Shown in pieces: positions 55,424-63,934 of a DNA stretch of 64,000 nt; positions within the stretch are counted from its first letter, which is position 1; each line of letters begins with the position of its first letter. The notes below the pieces were generated by a model. The model did no database searches. It had not been told where the DNA came from and saw only the letters and a program-made list of their open reading frames with translations. Source of the DNA: an uncultured Methanobrevibacter sp. (lineage in GTDB: Archaea > Methanobacteriota > Methanobacteria > Methanobacteriales > Methanobacteriaceae); the NCBI RefSeq assembly GCF_937881195.1, contig NZ_CALGFC010000024.1, positions 85,114-149,113 on the forward strand, in the 5' to 3' direction. A program made the position numbers and the translations under genes.

Positions 55424-56212
55424 ATTTCTTCTTATAAGGGACATTTATTATTCGCATTTTTCATTTCATTAATATTCTTTCAAGGTCCAATATTTATTGC
55501 GCTAACTGTTATAGGTGCTAGTTTACCCGATTTTGATCATGATGTTAAAAAGTCAAATGTATATAAAATGATTATAATAGGACTCATCATGTTTATAATT
55601 CTTTACATAACTAATCAACCTTATTTAATTGGTTTGATATTTTTGACACTCCCTATTATTTTTTATTTTTCAAAGCATAGGGGATTTACTCATTCTATTT
55701 TAGGAATATTTTTATTGTCATTAATTTTATCATTAGTCATAATAATGGGAATTTTTTTAATTTATCCTTTTTTAAATTATTTAAACATATCAAATAACAT
55801 TTATGAATATTATTTACTTTCATCTATTATAATGATAGTTGGATTAGGAATATTAATTCTAAATAAAAACATAATTCCTATCTTTTTAGTTTTGTTTTTA
55901 TTAGGTGTTTTATTTTTACAAAAAGAATCTTATTCAATTTTTAATATTTATCAAATCTCTCATTTTTTTATTAAACCATTATTTAATTCTATTATTATTA
56001 TAAAAAATTATTTTATTTATGAAGTGATTTTATATTTCTTTATACCAATATTTTTGGGTCTTTTTAGCCATGTTATTTTAGATTCATTCTCTCCAGCAGG
56101 TGTTAAAGTATTAAATCCATTTTCATCAAAAAAAGTACATAAAAAATTTTCATTTATCTCTATGTTTTTTATTTTTTCATTGGCGTGTTTTAATTTGATA
56201 TTTATTATTTAA
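55424..56212 (+). CDS. YdjM-type membrane metal-dependent hydrolase (DUF457), apparent ATT start
   Basis: 262 residues from ATT at 55424, which follows GGTGA by 4 bases. The first ATG in frame (55568) would lose the conserved N-terminus SSYKGHLLFAFF and LTVIGASLPDFDHD, where the family's histidine and aspartate ligands lie. Further motifs are KHRGFTHSILG (about 85-95) and FSHVILDSFSPAGV (near 219-232). About six membrane segments. The function of DUF457 proteins is largely unknown. Downstream are the ehb genes on the same strand, with a separate leader. Confidence 0.8.
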   Translation: MSSYKGHLLFAFFISLIFFQGPIFIALTVIGASLPDFDHDVKKSNVYKMIIIGLIMFIILYITNQPYLIGLIFLTLPIIFYFSKHRGFTHSILGIFLLSLILSLVIIMGIFLIYPFLNYLNISNNIYEYYLLSSIIMIVGLGILILNKNIIPIFLVLFLLGVLFLQKESYSIFNIYQISHFFIKPLFNSIIIIKNYFIYEVILYFFIPIFLGLFSHVILDSFSPAGVKVLNPFSSKKVHKKFSFISMFFIFSLACFNLIFII

Positions 56213-56490
56213 TCATCAATTTTCACTGATTTTTTTACAATTAGGGATATTTTTAATATTTATTTTTATTTCTTTAGGACTTTTCATTGGATTCATAAAA
56301 GAAAATTTTTATATACTTTAAAATTTAATTATTAATCATGACTAATTAAAAATTGTCATCAATTGAAACAAAATATAAATATATAAAATAAAACTTTTTA
56401 ATAAAATATTTTTTCATTAAAAAGAAAATTAAAATTGAGTATAATATTAAAATTAGTTTATTTCAAATTTACATGTGGAGATTCTTTAAA

Positions 56491-56808
56491 ATGTTTTTAA
56501 ACAGGATTTACTATGGAATTGCTTATATAATAGTTCTTATATTAGAAATAATCAAAGCAACATTCGACACAGCTACTATGGCTGTTAAAGGAAGTAAAAC
56601 AATTGAGCCAGTCGTTATTGATATAAAAACTGATTTGACTAGGCCTATTTCTCAGACATTATTAGCTAATAGTATAACTTTAACTCCTGGAACATTAACT
56701 ATTGATTTGGATTCCGAAAAACAACTTCTTAAAGTTGCTATTATTGCTCCAAGAGATCAAAAAGATGTTATTCCTTTTGAACAATATATCAAGGGGATGT
56801 TAGAATAA
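56491..56808 (+). CDS. ehbA: Energy-converting hydrogenase B subunit A
   Basis: A 105-residue MnhE-like membrane subunit: one or two N-terminal helices (RIYYGIAYIIVLILEIIKATFDTA) and a soluble tail with VIDIKTDLTRPISQTLLANSITLTPGTLTIDLD, typical of MnhE/MrpE. Ehb is a membrane hydrogenase that uses ion gradient to reduce ferredoxin for CO2 assimilation. The ATG at 56491 fits the family; ATG 56473 in frame is the alternative. GGAG is 10 bases upstream. A 302-bp AT-rich gap follows before ehbB, so transcription may be in two units. Confidence 0.85.
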   Translation: MFLNRIYYGIAYIIVLILEIIKATFDTATMAVKGSKTIEPVVIDIKTDLTRPISQTLLANSITLTPGTLTIDLDSEKQLLKVAIIAPRDQKDVIPFEQYIKGMLE

Positions 56809-57110
56809 TAGATTATCACTCAAAAGTTTTTTTCAAATGTTTTTGTTATTAATTTTAGATTAATCTTCATGAAATTTAAAATATAATCTGAATAGGAGTC
56901 AAATTATTGGGTATATATTTTCTATCAGGTTTAATATATAATAAAATTACATTTATAATATTAATGCTAATTTAATCAATGTTTCGGTTGAATTTTAATA
57001 GGGTCTTTATGATTATCAAATTTATATATTAACTTTTATTACTATATAAATAACTTTATTACTGTATAAATAACGGTTAATTTTTATTAATTTACTTGAA
57101 TGTGATAAAA
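56809..57110. other. Gap between ehbA and ehbB
   Basis: About 300 bp, AT-rich. TTTATTACTATATAAATAACT and TTTATTACTGTATAAATAACG, in near-tandem at about 57036-57076, are a 21-bp duplication containing TATA-like TATAAAT, so a second promoter in front of ehbB is plausible. Confidence 0.5.
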
Positions 57111-57380
57111 ATGAGTATATTGCTAATTTCAGAATATATCTTAATAGTTGCTCTAGTAATATTTATGTTTGCAGCTGTTAGAATACTTACACACAAAACA
57201 ATAGCCATGGGGCTTATTGGTTGTGCCACATTTTCTTTAGCTATATCTGTACTCCTTTTAACTGTAGGAAATATTTATGGAATTAATTTCTATAAAGATA
57301 TTGCTTTGGCATTACTTCTTCTTGGGGTTGTAGGTACAGTAGCTTTTGCTGTGGCATTAAGGAGGTCTAATGATGGTTGA
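57111..57380 (+). CDS. ehbB: Energy-converting hydrogenase B subunit B
   Basis: An 89-residue MnhF-like membrane subunit with three hydrophobic helices (SEYILIVALVIFMFAAVRIL, ALISVLLLTVGNIY region and ALALLLLGVVGTVAFAVALRRS). The ATG at 57111 was chosen over 57096 because TGTGATAAAA lies just before it. The end overlaps ehbC. Confidence 0.85.
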   Translation: MSILLISEYILIVALVIFMFAAVRILTHKTIAMGLIGCATFSLAISVLLLTVGNIYGINFYKDIALALLLLGVVGTVAFAVALRRSNDG

Positions 57381-57942
57381 ATTTTTAATAGAAATTATTC
57401 AATCAATCTGTCTTATTATTGCGGCTATTATAATTCTAATCACTGCAATTGGAATTCTTCGTCTTAATGATGATATTGATAAAGTGATATATGTAAGAAT
57501 ACACATGTTGGGAATGGTTGATATTGCATGTGTATTAGCTATGATAGGCTTAGGTCAATTCCTTCTTGCAGGTATTTATTTTGTTTTGGCCCCATTTGTA
57601 GCCCATGCATTAGCTAATGCATATTATTATGGTGAAGATGACCGTAAATATGAATCTAATGATGATTTAACTGGTAGAATTAATGATAATGATTATAATA
57701 GATTAACTATTGATAAAAATACAAAGTTTGGTTCCGATTTTAAAGATAATTTCGAAAATAAACACTCAAATAACTCAATTAATAGTTCTCTCGACTTAAA
57801 ATCTGAGTCTAATGAATCAAAAAATTTCAAATCAGATACTAAAAATTCAAAATCAATTAATAATGTAACTATTAAAGAAGTTAGCACTGATGATATAGAA
57901 AATAGTAATTTAGATGGAAATAGGGGAGAAGATCATGATTGA
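57373..57942 (+). CDS. ehbC: Energy-converting hydrogenase B subunit C, with long hydrophilic tail
   Basis: A 189-residue protein. Residues 1-90 are an MnhG-like membrane domain with three helices (SICLIIAAIIILITAIGILRL, HMLGMVDIACVLAMIGLGQFLLAG and YFVLAPFVAHALANAYYYG). The remaining 95 residues are a serine-, asparagine-, aspartate- and lysine-rich tail (HSNNSINSSLDLKSESNESK) with no predicted fold. MnhG-like subunits in general end soon after the last helix, so the tail is an extension. Start overlaps ehbB; AAGGAGGT precedes it. Confidence 0.8.
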   Translation: MVEFLIEIIQSICLIIAAIIILITAIGILRLNDDIDKVIYVRIHMLGMVDIACVLAMIGLGQFLLAGIYFVLAPFVAHALANAYYYGEDDRKYESNDDLTGRINDNDYNRLTIDKNTKFGSDFKDNFENKHSNNSINSSLDLKSESNESKNFKSDTKNSKSINNVTIKEVSTDDIENSNLDGNRGEDHD

Positions 57943-58171
57943 GGTAGTAGTGATGATTATTGCTGTATTGGGATGTATCCTAGCAATTATGCAAAGAGAT
58001 CTACTTAAAGCTGCTATCCTTACTGGAATTAATGGTGCATGTGTAGCTTTTCTTTTCCAATTTTTATTGGCTCCTGATGTAGCTTTAACTCAGGCTATTG
58101 TTGGTGCAGCTATTGTTCCAGTATTTTTAGCAATGGCAATATATAAAACTCAAAGGATGGATGATAAATGA
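57935..58171 (+). CDS. ehbD: Energy-converting hydrogenase B subunit D
   Basis: A 78-residue membrane protein resembling the DUF4040/MbhD part of Mrp antiporters (VVVMIIAVLGCILAIMQRDLLKAAILTGINGACVAFLFQFLLAPDVALTQAIVGAAIVPVFLAMAIYKTQRMDDK). The motif APDVALTQAIVGA is highly conserved in this family. ATG 57935 follows GGGGAG. Confidence 0.87.
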   Translation: MIEVVVMIIAVLGCILAIMQRDLLKAAILTGINGACVAFLFQFLLAPDVALTQAIVGAAIVPVFLAMAIYKTQRMDDK

Positions 58172-58596
58172 CTGACATTCTATTGATTTTAAGTGATACT
58201 CAGCTGATGGCATTGTTCACATCAGCGGCATTTATAGTAATTGGGCTTTTCGCTGCAATATTTTTGGATAATATAATAAAGAAAATTATTGGAATTGCCT
58301 TTATTGAAGAAGGGGCTAATTTATTCATTGTTGCTCTGGGATATAAGGTTGGGGGAATTGTTCCTATATTTTTACCTGGAATGAATGCAGATTGGTTTGC
58401 TGCAAATTCTGCTTATCCTTTACCACATGCACTTGTTCTTACAAGTATTGTTATTGGTGCAAGTACATTAGCAGTCATGTTAGCTATATCTATGGTTTTG
58501 TATAATAAATATGGTACTTTAAGTGCTTCTGAAATTTTAGGAGACAAAAAAGCTCAAACTATTGCAGAAAAAAGGGCAGGTGATTCTGATGAATGA
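58168..58596 (+). CDS. ehbE: Energy-converting hydrogenase B subunit E
   Basis: A 142-residue NuoK/MnhC-like membrane subunit; helices about 5-30, 35-60 and 85-120, with GIAFIEEGANLFIVALGY and the LPHALVLTSIVIGASTLAVMLAISM block typical of MrpC. ATG overlaps the ehbD stop (ATGA). Confidence 0.88.
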   Translation: MTDILLILSDTQLMALFTSAAFIVIGLFAAIFLDNIIKKIIGIAFIEEGANLFIVALGYKVGGIVPIFLPGMNADWFAANSAYPLPHALVLTSIVIGASTLAVMLAISMVLYNKYGTLSASEILGDKKAQTIAEKRAGDSDE

Positions 58597-60082
58597 TTTA
58601 ATTCCTTTAATGGTTATTATTCCTATAACTTGTGCTTTACTACTAAACCTTTTTCATAAGAAAGATAAAACTGTTATGATATTAGCTCTTATCGTGGCAA
58701 TTGCTTTACCAATAATTCCGATTTTTGCGAATTATGGTTTATATTATTTTGGAGGTCATGCACCTTTAATTACTAATCCTACATTACTGTCATCTCTTCC
58801 AAGTTCTATTGCAAACTCAACTTTAGCAATTTTCCATCCTGCTGTAACCTATTCTTATGGAGCTTTACAAAAGTTATTTATATTTATACTTGGAGTTGTT
58901 GCATTTTTTGCAATTTTCACTTCACTAAATCAAAACAAAAAAATTTCTGGCCCTTTTATGTTTTTAATGTTTATGGGCACTGCAGCAGTTACGGCGATTA
59001 TGCTTTCAGATGATATTTTCCATATATACATATTTTTTGAAATAGCTGCTTTAGCACAAACAGGAATTATATTGACTTCTGCTACTGAAAATAATTATGA
59101 AACAGCTCTTAAATATTTAATATTGGGCTCTATTGGCGGTCCTTTACTTCTTGTAGGTATTGGATTTATTTTAGGGGCAGTTGGAAGTGTAAATATAACG
59201 GATATTGTTTATGCAATTTCTCACAATTTAGTAGATCCTCTTTCACCAACCTTGTTGTTTGCATTTGCACTAATATTCTTTGGTTGGTTATATGCATCAG
59301 GTTTACCTCCTTTCCACACTATAAAATCTTCTATTTATAGTAAAGCTCTTCCAAACTCTACTGCATTGATTCAAGCTTTCACTGTTATTACATTCATTTC
59401 TATTGGAATAGTTATATTTAGGATATTTTATTATCTGCCATTTTTCAAAACTTTAATAGTATTGTTTTCACTCGCTGCAATGGTTTTAGGAGTTACAATG
59501 GCGATTATGCAAACTGATTTTAGAAGAATGCTTGGTTTTTTAGCAGTAGGTGAACTTGGTTATATTGGTCTTGGTTTTGGTCTCGCTACTCAGCTATCTA
59601 TAACTGCTGGTCTTTTCCAAGCTCTCAATGAGATTATAATAACTGCTTTATTATTCATTGGATTTGGTACAATATTATACCTTACTAATATTTCAGATAC
59701 AAGAAAACTTGGCGGAATGATTGAGTATAGTCCTATTGTTGCTATTATGGTTCTTTTAGGTGGTTTTGCAATGGCAGGAGTTCCTCCTTTAAATGGATTT
59801 CAAAGTAAATTAATGATTGTTCAAGCTTCTTTAAATGCAGGATTTCCAGAAATATCTATTATCGCGGTATTAGTAAGTATAGTAACTTTCATGGTATTTG
59901 TTAAAGCATTCCATTCAATTTATTTAAAACCAAAACCAAATAATCTTAAAGTTATAGATAAACCAATTCCAAAATCTTCTATTATTTCGGTGTCAATTTT
60001 ATTAATAATTTGTCTTATATTGGGTTTATTCCCACAATTAGCTACAGATACTATTTCACAATTTGTGATGGGGTTGATTTAG
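58589..60082 (+). CDS. ehbF: Energy-converting hydrogenase B subunit F (NuoN/MrpD-like)
   Basis: A 497-residue antiporter-like subunit with about 14 helices, presumably the ion-translocating channel. Family blocks include LSDDIFHIYIFFEIAALAQTGIILTSA and FGWLYASGLPPFHTIKSSIYSKALPNSTALIQAFT (transmembrane lysine region), and FRRMLGFLAVGELGYIGLGFGLAT. ATG 58589 follows AGGTGA and overlaps ehbE. Confidence 0.92.
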   Translation: MNDLIPLMVIIPITCALLLNLFHKKDKTVMILALIVAIALPIIPIFANYGLYYFGGHAPLITNPTLLSSLPSSIANSTLAIFHPAVTYSYGALQKLFIFILGVVAFFAIFTSLNQNKKISGPFMFLMFMGTAAVTAIMLSDDIFHIYIFFEIAALAQTGIILTSATENNYETALKYLILGSIGGPLLLVGIGFILGAVGSVNITDIVYAISHNLVDPLSPTLLFAFALIFFGWLYASGLPPFHTIKSSIYSKALPNSTALIQAFTVITFISIGIVIFRIFYYLPFFKTLIVLFSLAAMVLGVTMAIMQTDFRRMLGFLAVGELGYIGLGFGLATQLSITAGLFQALNEIIITALLFIGFGTILYLTNISDTRKLGGMIEYSPIVAIMVLLGGFAMAGVPPLNGFQSKLMIVQASLNAGFPEISIIAVLVSIVTFMVFVKAFHSIYLKPKPNNLKVIDKPIPKSSIISVSILLIICLILGLFPQLATDTISQFVMGLI

Positions 60083-60427
60083 ATGGGATTTTATGAAAAA
60101 ATTGTTAATTCATTTAAAAATGTAACTAACATTAAAGAAAATGTTAAAAATGAATTAGCAACAAATGAATCTGTATCTTCTGCATTAGCTGCTGAATTAA
60201 CACTAATTTCAACTATTTTGATTTCGGCTATTTTATTAAGATACATTAATATATTTGTATCAATCATTGTTTTGTTAGGATTAGGTATAATTCTTATAAC
60301 TAACATGCCTCTCATTCCTAAAATTAGGAGAGAACAAAGTGATTCTTTAGAAAAGATGACATTTTATGTTATTCTAACACTAGGAATTTTAGTAACTGTA
60401 ATCTACTGGGGGACTACTCATGTCTAA
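60083..60427 (+). CDS. ehbG: Energy-converting hydrogenase B subunit G
   Basis: A 114-residue membrane protein: hydrophilic N-terminus, then helices at about 38-60 and 66-82 and near 95-112. It lies directly after ehbF (no gap) and overlaps ehbH, so its assignment rests mainly on gene order in Methanobacteriales. Confidence 0.8.
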   Translation: MGFYEKIVNSFKNVTNIKENVKNELATNESVSSALAAELTLISTILISAILLRYINIFVSIIVLLGLGIILITNMPLIPKIRREQSDSLEKMTFYVILTLGILVTVIYWGTTHV

Positions 60428-60779
60428 TGATAAGTTTAATGTGGATAAAATTGATGAATCCAATGAAGAATACACTAATAAAAATGAGCATACTGGTGTA
60501 AGGACACTTATTTTGTCAATTGCCACTGCTCTTTTTGCAGTAACTTTATTTGACGTGATTTATGGGTTTAAAAATATTATTAACCCTGGTATTAGTAAAG
60601 TTTACAATATTTTAGGAACAAATATTGAACCAAATATGGTAACTTTAGTTGTTTTTGATTGGAGAGGTTATGATACTCTTGGAGAAGCATTAATATTAGT
60701 AACTGCAGTTGTTGTAGTTCTTTTAATTTTTGGAAGGGGTATTGTTGAAAATAATGGTGATTTAGAGGAGGATGAATAA
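60420..60779 (+). CDS. ehbH: Energy-converting hydrogenase B subunit H
   Basis: A 119-residue subunit. A hydrophilic N-terminus is followed by a helix (about 24-45) and an MbhE-like soluble stretch ending in PNMVTLVVFDWRGYDTLGEALILVTAVVVVLLIFGRG. FDWRGYDTLGEA is a hallmark of the MbhE/MnhA C-terminal family. Overlaps ehbG and ehbI. Confidence 0.87.
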   Translation: MSNDKFNVDKIDESNEEYTNKNEHTGVRTLILSIATALFAVTLFDVIYGFKNIINPGISKVYNILGTNIEPNMVTLVVFDWRGYDTLGEALILVTAVVVVLLIFGRGIVENNGDLEEDE

Positions 60780-61252
60780 TGAGTCCTATTCTTAAACTTT
60801 TTGGATTTCCAGTTGCATTCATAATGATTTGTTTGGGTGTATTAACCATTTTAGGAGGCCATATAACTCCTGGTGGAGGTTTTCAAGGAGGGTCAATGAT
60901 TGCTGGAGGAGTTATACTCTGTATAATTATTTATGGGGTTGAAAATAGCCCTATAAGTTTTTCGCATGATTTTATAGCTGCAATCGAAAGTATTGGGGCA
61001 TTAGGTTTTATTATACTAGGATTATTTGGATTATTATTCTCAGGATTTTTCTTATATAACATAGGAACTGACTTTTATAATATAATTCCTCAATATATAG
61101 TTAATATATTCCACTATCCCGATCCAACAAATGCAGGAATCGTTCCTTATTTGAATATTTTTGTCGGGTTAAAAGTTCTTGTAGGTTTAAGTGCTGTTGT
61201 AATAGCATTTTCACAATTCAAAAGACTGGAGAATGAATCAGATGAGGAATAA
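60779..61252 (+). CDS. ehbI: Energy-converting hydrogenase B subunit I (MnhB-like)
   Basis: A 157-residue MnhB-like protein with GGHITPGGGFQGGSMIAGGVIL, a near-universal motif of the family, plus helices at about 8-25, 37-60, 72-95 and 130-150. Overlaps the ehbH stop (AATGA). Confidence 0.9.
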   Translation: MSPILKLFGFPVAFIMICLGVLTILGGHITPGGGFQGGSMIAGGVILCIIIYGVENSPISFSHDFIAAIESIGALGFIILGLFGLLFSGFFLYNIGTDFYNIIPQYIVNIFHYPDPTNAGIVPYLNIFVGLKVLVGLSAVVIAFSQFKRLENESDEE

Positions 61253-61306
61253 AATATTAAAAAACAAATTATTGAAAATAAGTAGAGATATTAGGGAGAT
61301 TCATTA

Positions 61307-61555
61307 ATGTTTTTATATTTAGGTCCAATCATATTTGGTTTCTTAATGGGATTTATATTAGGAACAAGAATTAAGAATAGTTCAAACAATGATTTTAAAT
61401 TTACCATTGGATCATATATAGTTATATTTATAGTGGCGGTTATTGTGGCTTGGCAATTAGGTCCTTTTCCTTATTATGATGATATAGGAATAGCTACTGG
61501 ATTTGTATCTGCGGCTGTTGGTTTGATAATTGGTAAAGTATTGTTAGGAGATTAA
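61307..61555 (+). CDS. ehbJ: Energy-converting hydrogenase B subunit J
   Basis: An 82-residue protein with three hydrophobic stretches (LGPIIFGFLMGFILG, YIVIFIVAVIVAWQLG, IGIATGFVSAAVGLIIGKVLLG). Small size and position between ehbI and the polyferredoxin gene fit EhbJ. GGGAG precedes the start. A 210-bp AT-rich gap follows. Confidence 0.8.
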   Translation: MFLYLGPIIFGFLMGFILGTRIKNSSNNDFKFTIGSYIVIFIVAVIVAWQLGPFPYYDDIGIATGFVSAAVGLIIGKVLLGD

Positions 61556-61765
61556 TATTGAATAATTTGGATGTTATAATAATCAATATATAAAAATAAA
61601 CTATAATAAATATAATCTATATTATGTATGGAGTAATATTTGAATTATAATTCATTAGATATATATTATTATAATAATTTTAAAAGATATTTTATAAGTA
61701 AAATTTATTTCATAAATATATTATTTTATAATATTTTAAATAACACTTTTTAGGAAGTTAAAATC

Positions 61766-63283
61766 ATGTTTTTATCAACAAATAAATGCGAAGGGATTGG
61801 AGAATGTATTAAAATATGTCCTACTGAAGCTATTCGTTTAATAAATGGAAAAGCTTTTAGTTGTATCACTTGTGGGGCTTGTTTTGAGGCTTGTCCAAAT
61901 CAAGCTATCTTCAAAAATAGGTATGGAGGATATGTGGTTGATAGAGCCAAATGTAATGGTTGTGGGGTCTGTGAATTTACATGTCCTGTTGATAGTATTC
62001 ATATTGAAAATGGAGTAACTAAAGGTATATGTGCAAGATGCGGGATTTGTGTTGATTCTTGTCCTACTAATTCTAGAATTGATGGTTTTGATTTAATTGA
62101 AGAAAAACAGTTAAACTTTTTAAAATCACTTAATTTAGCTATTCCTACATTGAATGAATCTAAATCTATAAAATCTAACGTTAAGAGGAATTTTGTTGGA
62201 ACTGATTATGAAAAATGTATTTTATGCGGAAGATGTGAATATTATTGTCCTACTAAAGCTATTGATGTCAATATAGATCAATATGGTGTTTGTACTGAAT
62301 GTAGGGTATGTGTTGATGTTTGTCCTGCAGATGCCATTGAAAATGGGGTTATTGATCATGATAAATGTGTTTTATGTTTAAATTGTCTTAAAAGCTGTCC
62401 AAATAATGCTATTGAAGCTAATGATTTTGAAGTGGATATAATAAAACCTAATAATGAAATAACTGGATCAATTATATCTTGTCTTAACTGTGGTTTATGT
62501 GCAGATAATAGCACTACTGGAGCTTTAAAGCAAGTAAATGGCAAAATGAGATTTGATCCCTCTATTAATTTTGAAGGGTTAAAAACTAATTTAAATACTT
62601 CTGAATTTGATAATGAACTTCTTGATAATATTTTGGATGATGCATTTGATATTAATGATACTAAAGATGACATGGCATTAGCTAAAGAGCTTTTAAAAGT
62701 TGAAAAAGATTCTGAAACTATTAATAAGAAGTCAATTGATGGTTGCCCTGTTTCTACATTGAAAGAATCTTCCAATATTGAAATTGGACTTACAGGTTAT
62801 TGTGTTTCTTGTGGTAAGTGTGTAAAGGTATGTGATAAACAAAATGCTAGAAAATTTTTATCTGTGGAATGGGATGGTTCTGTTTCAGAGGATTGTATAT
62901 CATGTGGTATATGTAGCGAACTTTGTCCTAAAGATGCAATTACTTTAAAAAGAGGTACTATTGAAGTAGATATGGAAAAATGTATTCTATGTGAAACTTG
63001 TGGAATTCATTGTCCTGTAGATGCAATACCAAAAACTACAATGGCTAAAAAACATATCTCCGATGGATTTAACTTAATTGATAATAAACTTTGTATGAAT
63101 TGTAAGCTATGTTATAGAATTTGTCCTGAAGATGCTATCATAGATAGGGAAGATATTGGAATGATGGTGGTAGATGATAATAAATGTATCTACTGTGGTG
63201 CATGCCGAAATGCTTGTCCTGCAAAGGCATTTATTTTTGAAAGAGAATTTGAAGATTTTAATGAACAGATTATTAATAAATAA
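61766..63283 (+). CDS. ehbK: Energy-converting hydrogenase B polyferredoxin
   Basis: A 505-residue polyferredoxin with about eleven intact CxxCxxCxxxC[PD] motifs, for example CITCGACFEACP, CNGCGVCEFTCP, CILCGRCEYYCP, CVSCGKCVKVCD, CISCGICSELCP and CIYCGACRNACP. Two further positions are incomplete: CEGIGECIKICP at the N-terminus (wrong spacing) and CLNCGLCADNST, where the fourth cysteine is lost. A cysteine-free, acidic linker (about residues 260-330) separates two blocks of clusters. It carries electrons between the EhbMN hydrogenase module and oxidoreductases. Confidence 0.92.
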   Translation: MFLSTNKCEGIGECIKICPTEAIRLINGKAFSCITCGACFEACPNQAIFKNRYGGYVVDRAKCNGCGVCEFTCPVDSIHIENGVTKGICARCGICVDSCPTNSRIDGFDLIEEKQLNFLKSLNLAIPTLNESKSIKSNVKRNFVGTDYEKCILCGRCEYYCPTKAIDVNIDQYGVCTECRVCVDVCPADAIENGVIDHDKCVLCLNCLKSCPNNAIEANDFEVDIIKPNNEITGSIISCLNCGLCADNSTTGALKQVNGKMRFDPSINFEGLKTNLNTSEFDNELLDNILDDAFDINDTKDDMALAKELLKVEKDSETINKKSIDGCPVSTLKESSNIEIGLTGYCVSCGKCVKVCDKQNARKFLSVEWDGSVSEDCISCGICSELCPKDAITLKRGTIEVDMEKCILCETCGIHCPVDAIPKTTMAKKHISDGFNLIDNKLCMNCKLCYRICPEDAIIDREDIGMMVVDDNKCIYCGACRNACPAKAFIFEREFEDFNEQIINK

Positions 63284-63299
63284 CATTTATGGTGTTTAA

Positions 63300-63821
63300 A
63301 TGAAAAATTTAATAAGAATAATGCTAGAAGGAGCTTTTGGGAATTTTAAAAAGATTTTTTTTGCTTCGGATAGGGTAACTGACATGGAAATGAGAGAAAA
63401 CATCCTGAATGGTAAAATAAAGCCTACAGATAAAGTAGCTATTGATGCTTGTATTGGGTGTTCTGGTTGTGCAAATGTATGTCCGACTAGTGCGATTGAT
63501 ATGGTTGATTTAGAAACTCCCAAAGAATTGATGGATGGATGGACTAAAACACAAGTGCCGAAATTAAATCCGGAAAAATGTGTTGTATGTTATTACTGTC
63601 ACGATTTTTGTCCTGTTTATGCATTATTTGGTGAAAAAGCTACAATTCACCCACATGATGTTGGAAAAGTTGAATTAGATCTTGAAGATCATATGAATAA
63701 ACCTTTTAAGATTTCTGAAGATAAACTTTCATTCATATCTCAATATTTATCTGATAAAACTGTTATAAAAAATAATAAAAGTGAAAATAAACTTGAAAAG
63801 TTGCATAAATTTAGCAAATAG
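63300..63821 (+). CDS. ehbL: Energy-converting hydrogenase B ferredoxin subunit L
   Basis: A 173-residue protein with two [4Fe-4S] motifs (CIGCSGCANVCP about 57-68 and CVVCYYCHDFCP about 94-105), resembling NuoI/EchF-type ferredoxin subunits, and a lysine-rich C-terminus. Follows ehbK after 16 bp. The catalytic genes ehbM, ehbN and onwards must lie beyond the window. Confidence 0.9.
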   Translation: MKNLIRIMLEGAFGNFKKIFFASDRVTDMEMRENILNGKIKPTDKVAIDACIGCSGCANVCPTSAIDMVDLETPKELMDGWTKTQVPKLNPEKCVVCYYCHDFCPVYALFGEKATIHPHDVGKVELDLEDHMNKPFKISEDKLSFISQYLSDKTVIKNNKSENKLEKLHKFSK

Positions 63822-63934
63822 TGGTTAATACTTTTTATAACTCTTAAAATTAGATAATTTTTAAAATTAGTTTATATATTCTTAAAAATTTTCATTAAAA
63901 TAGTCATTTATATTAATAATCATTTATGGAATGC

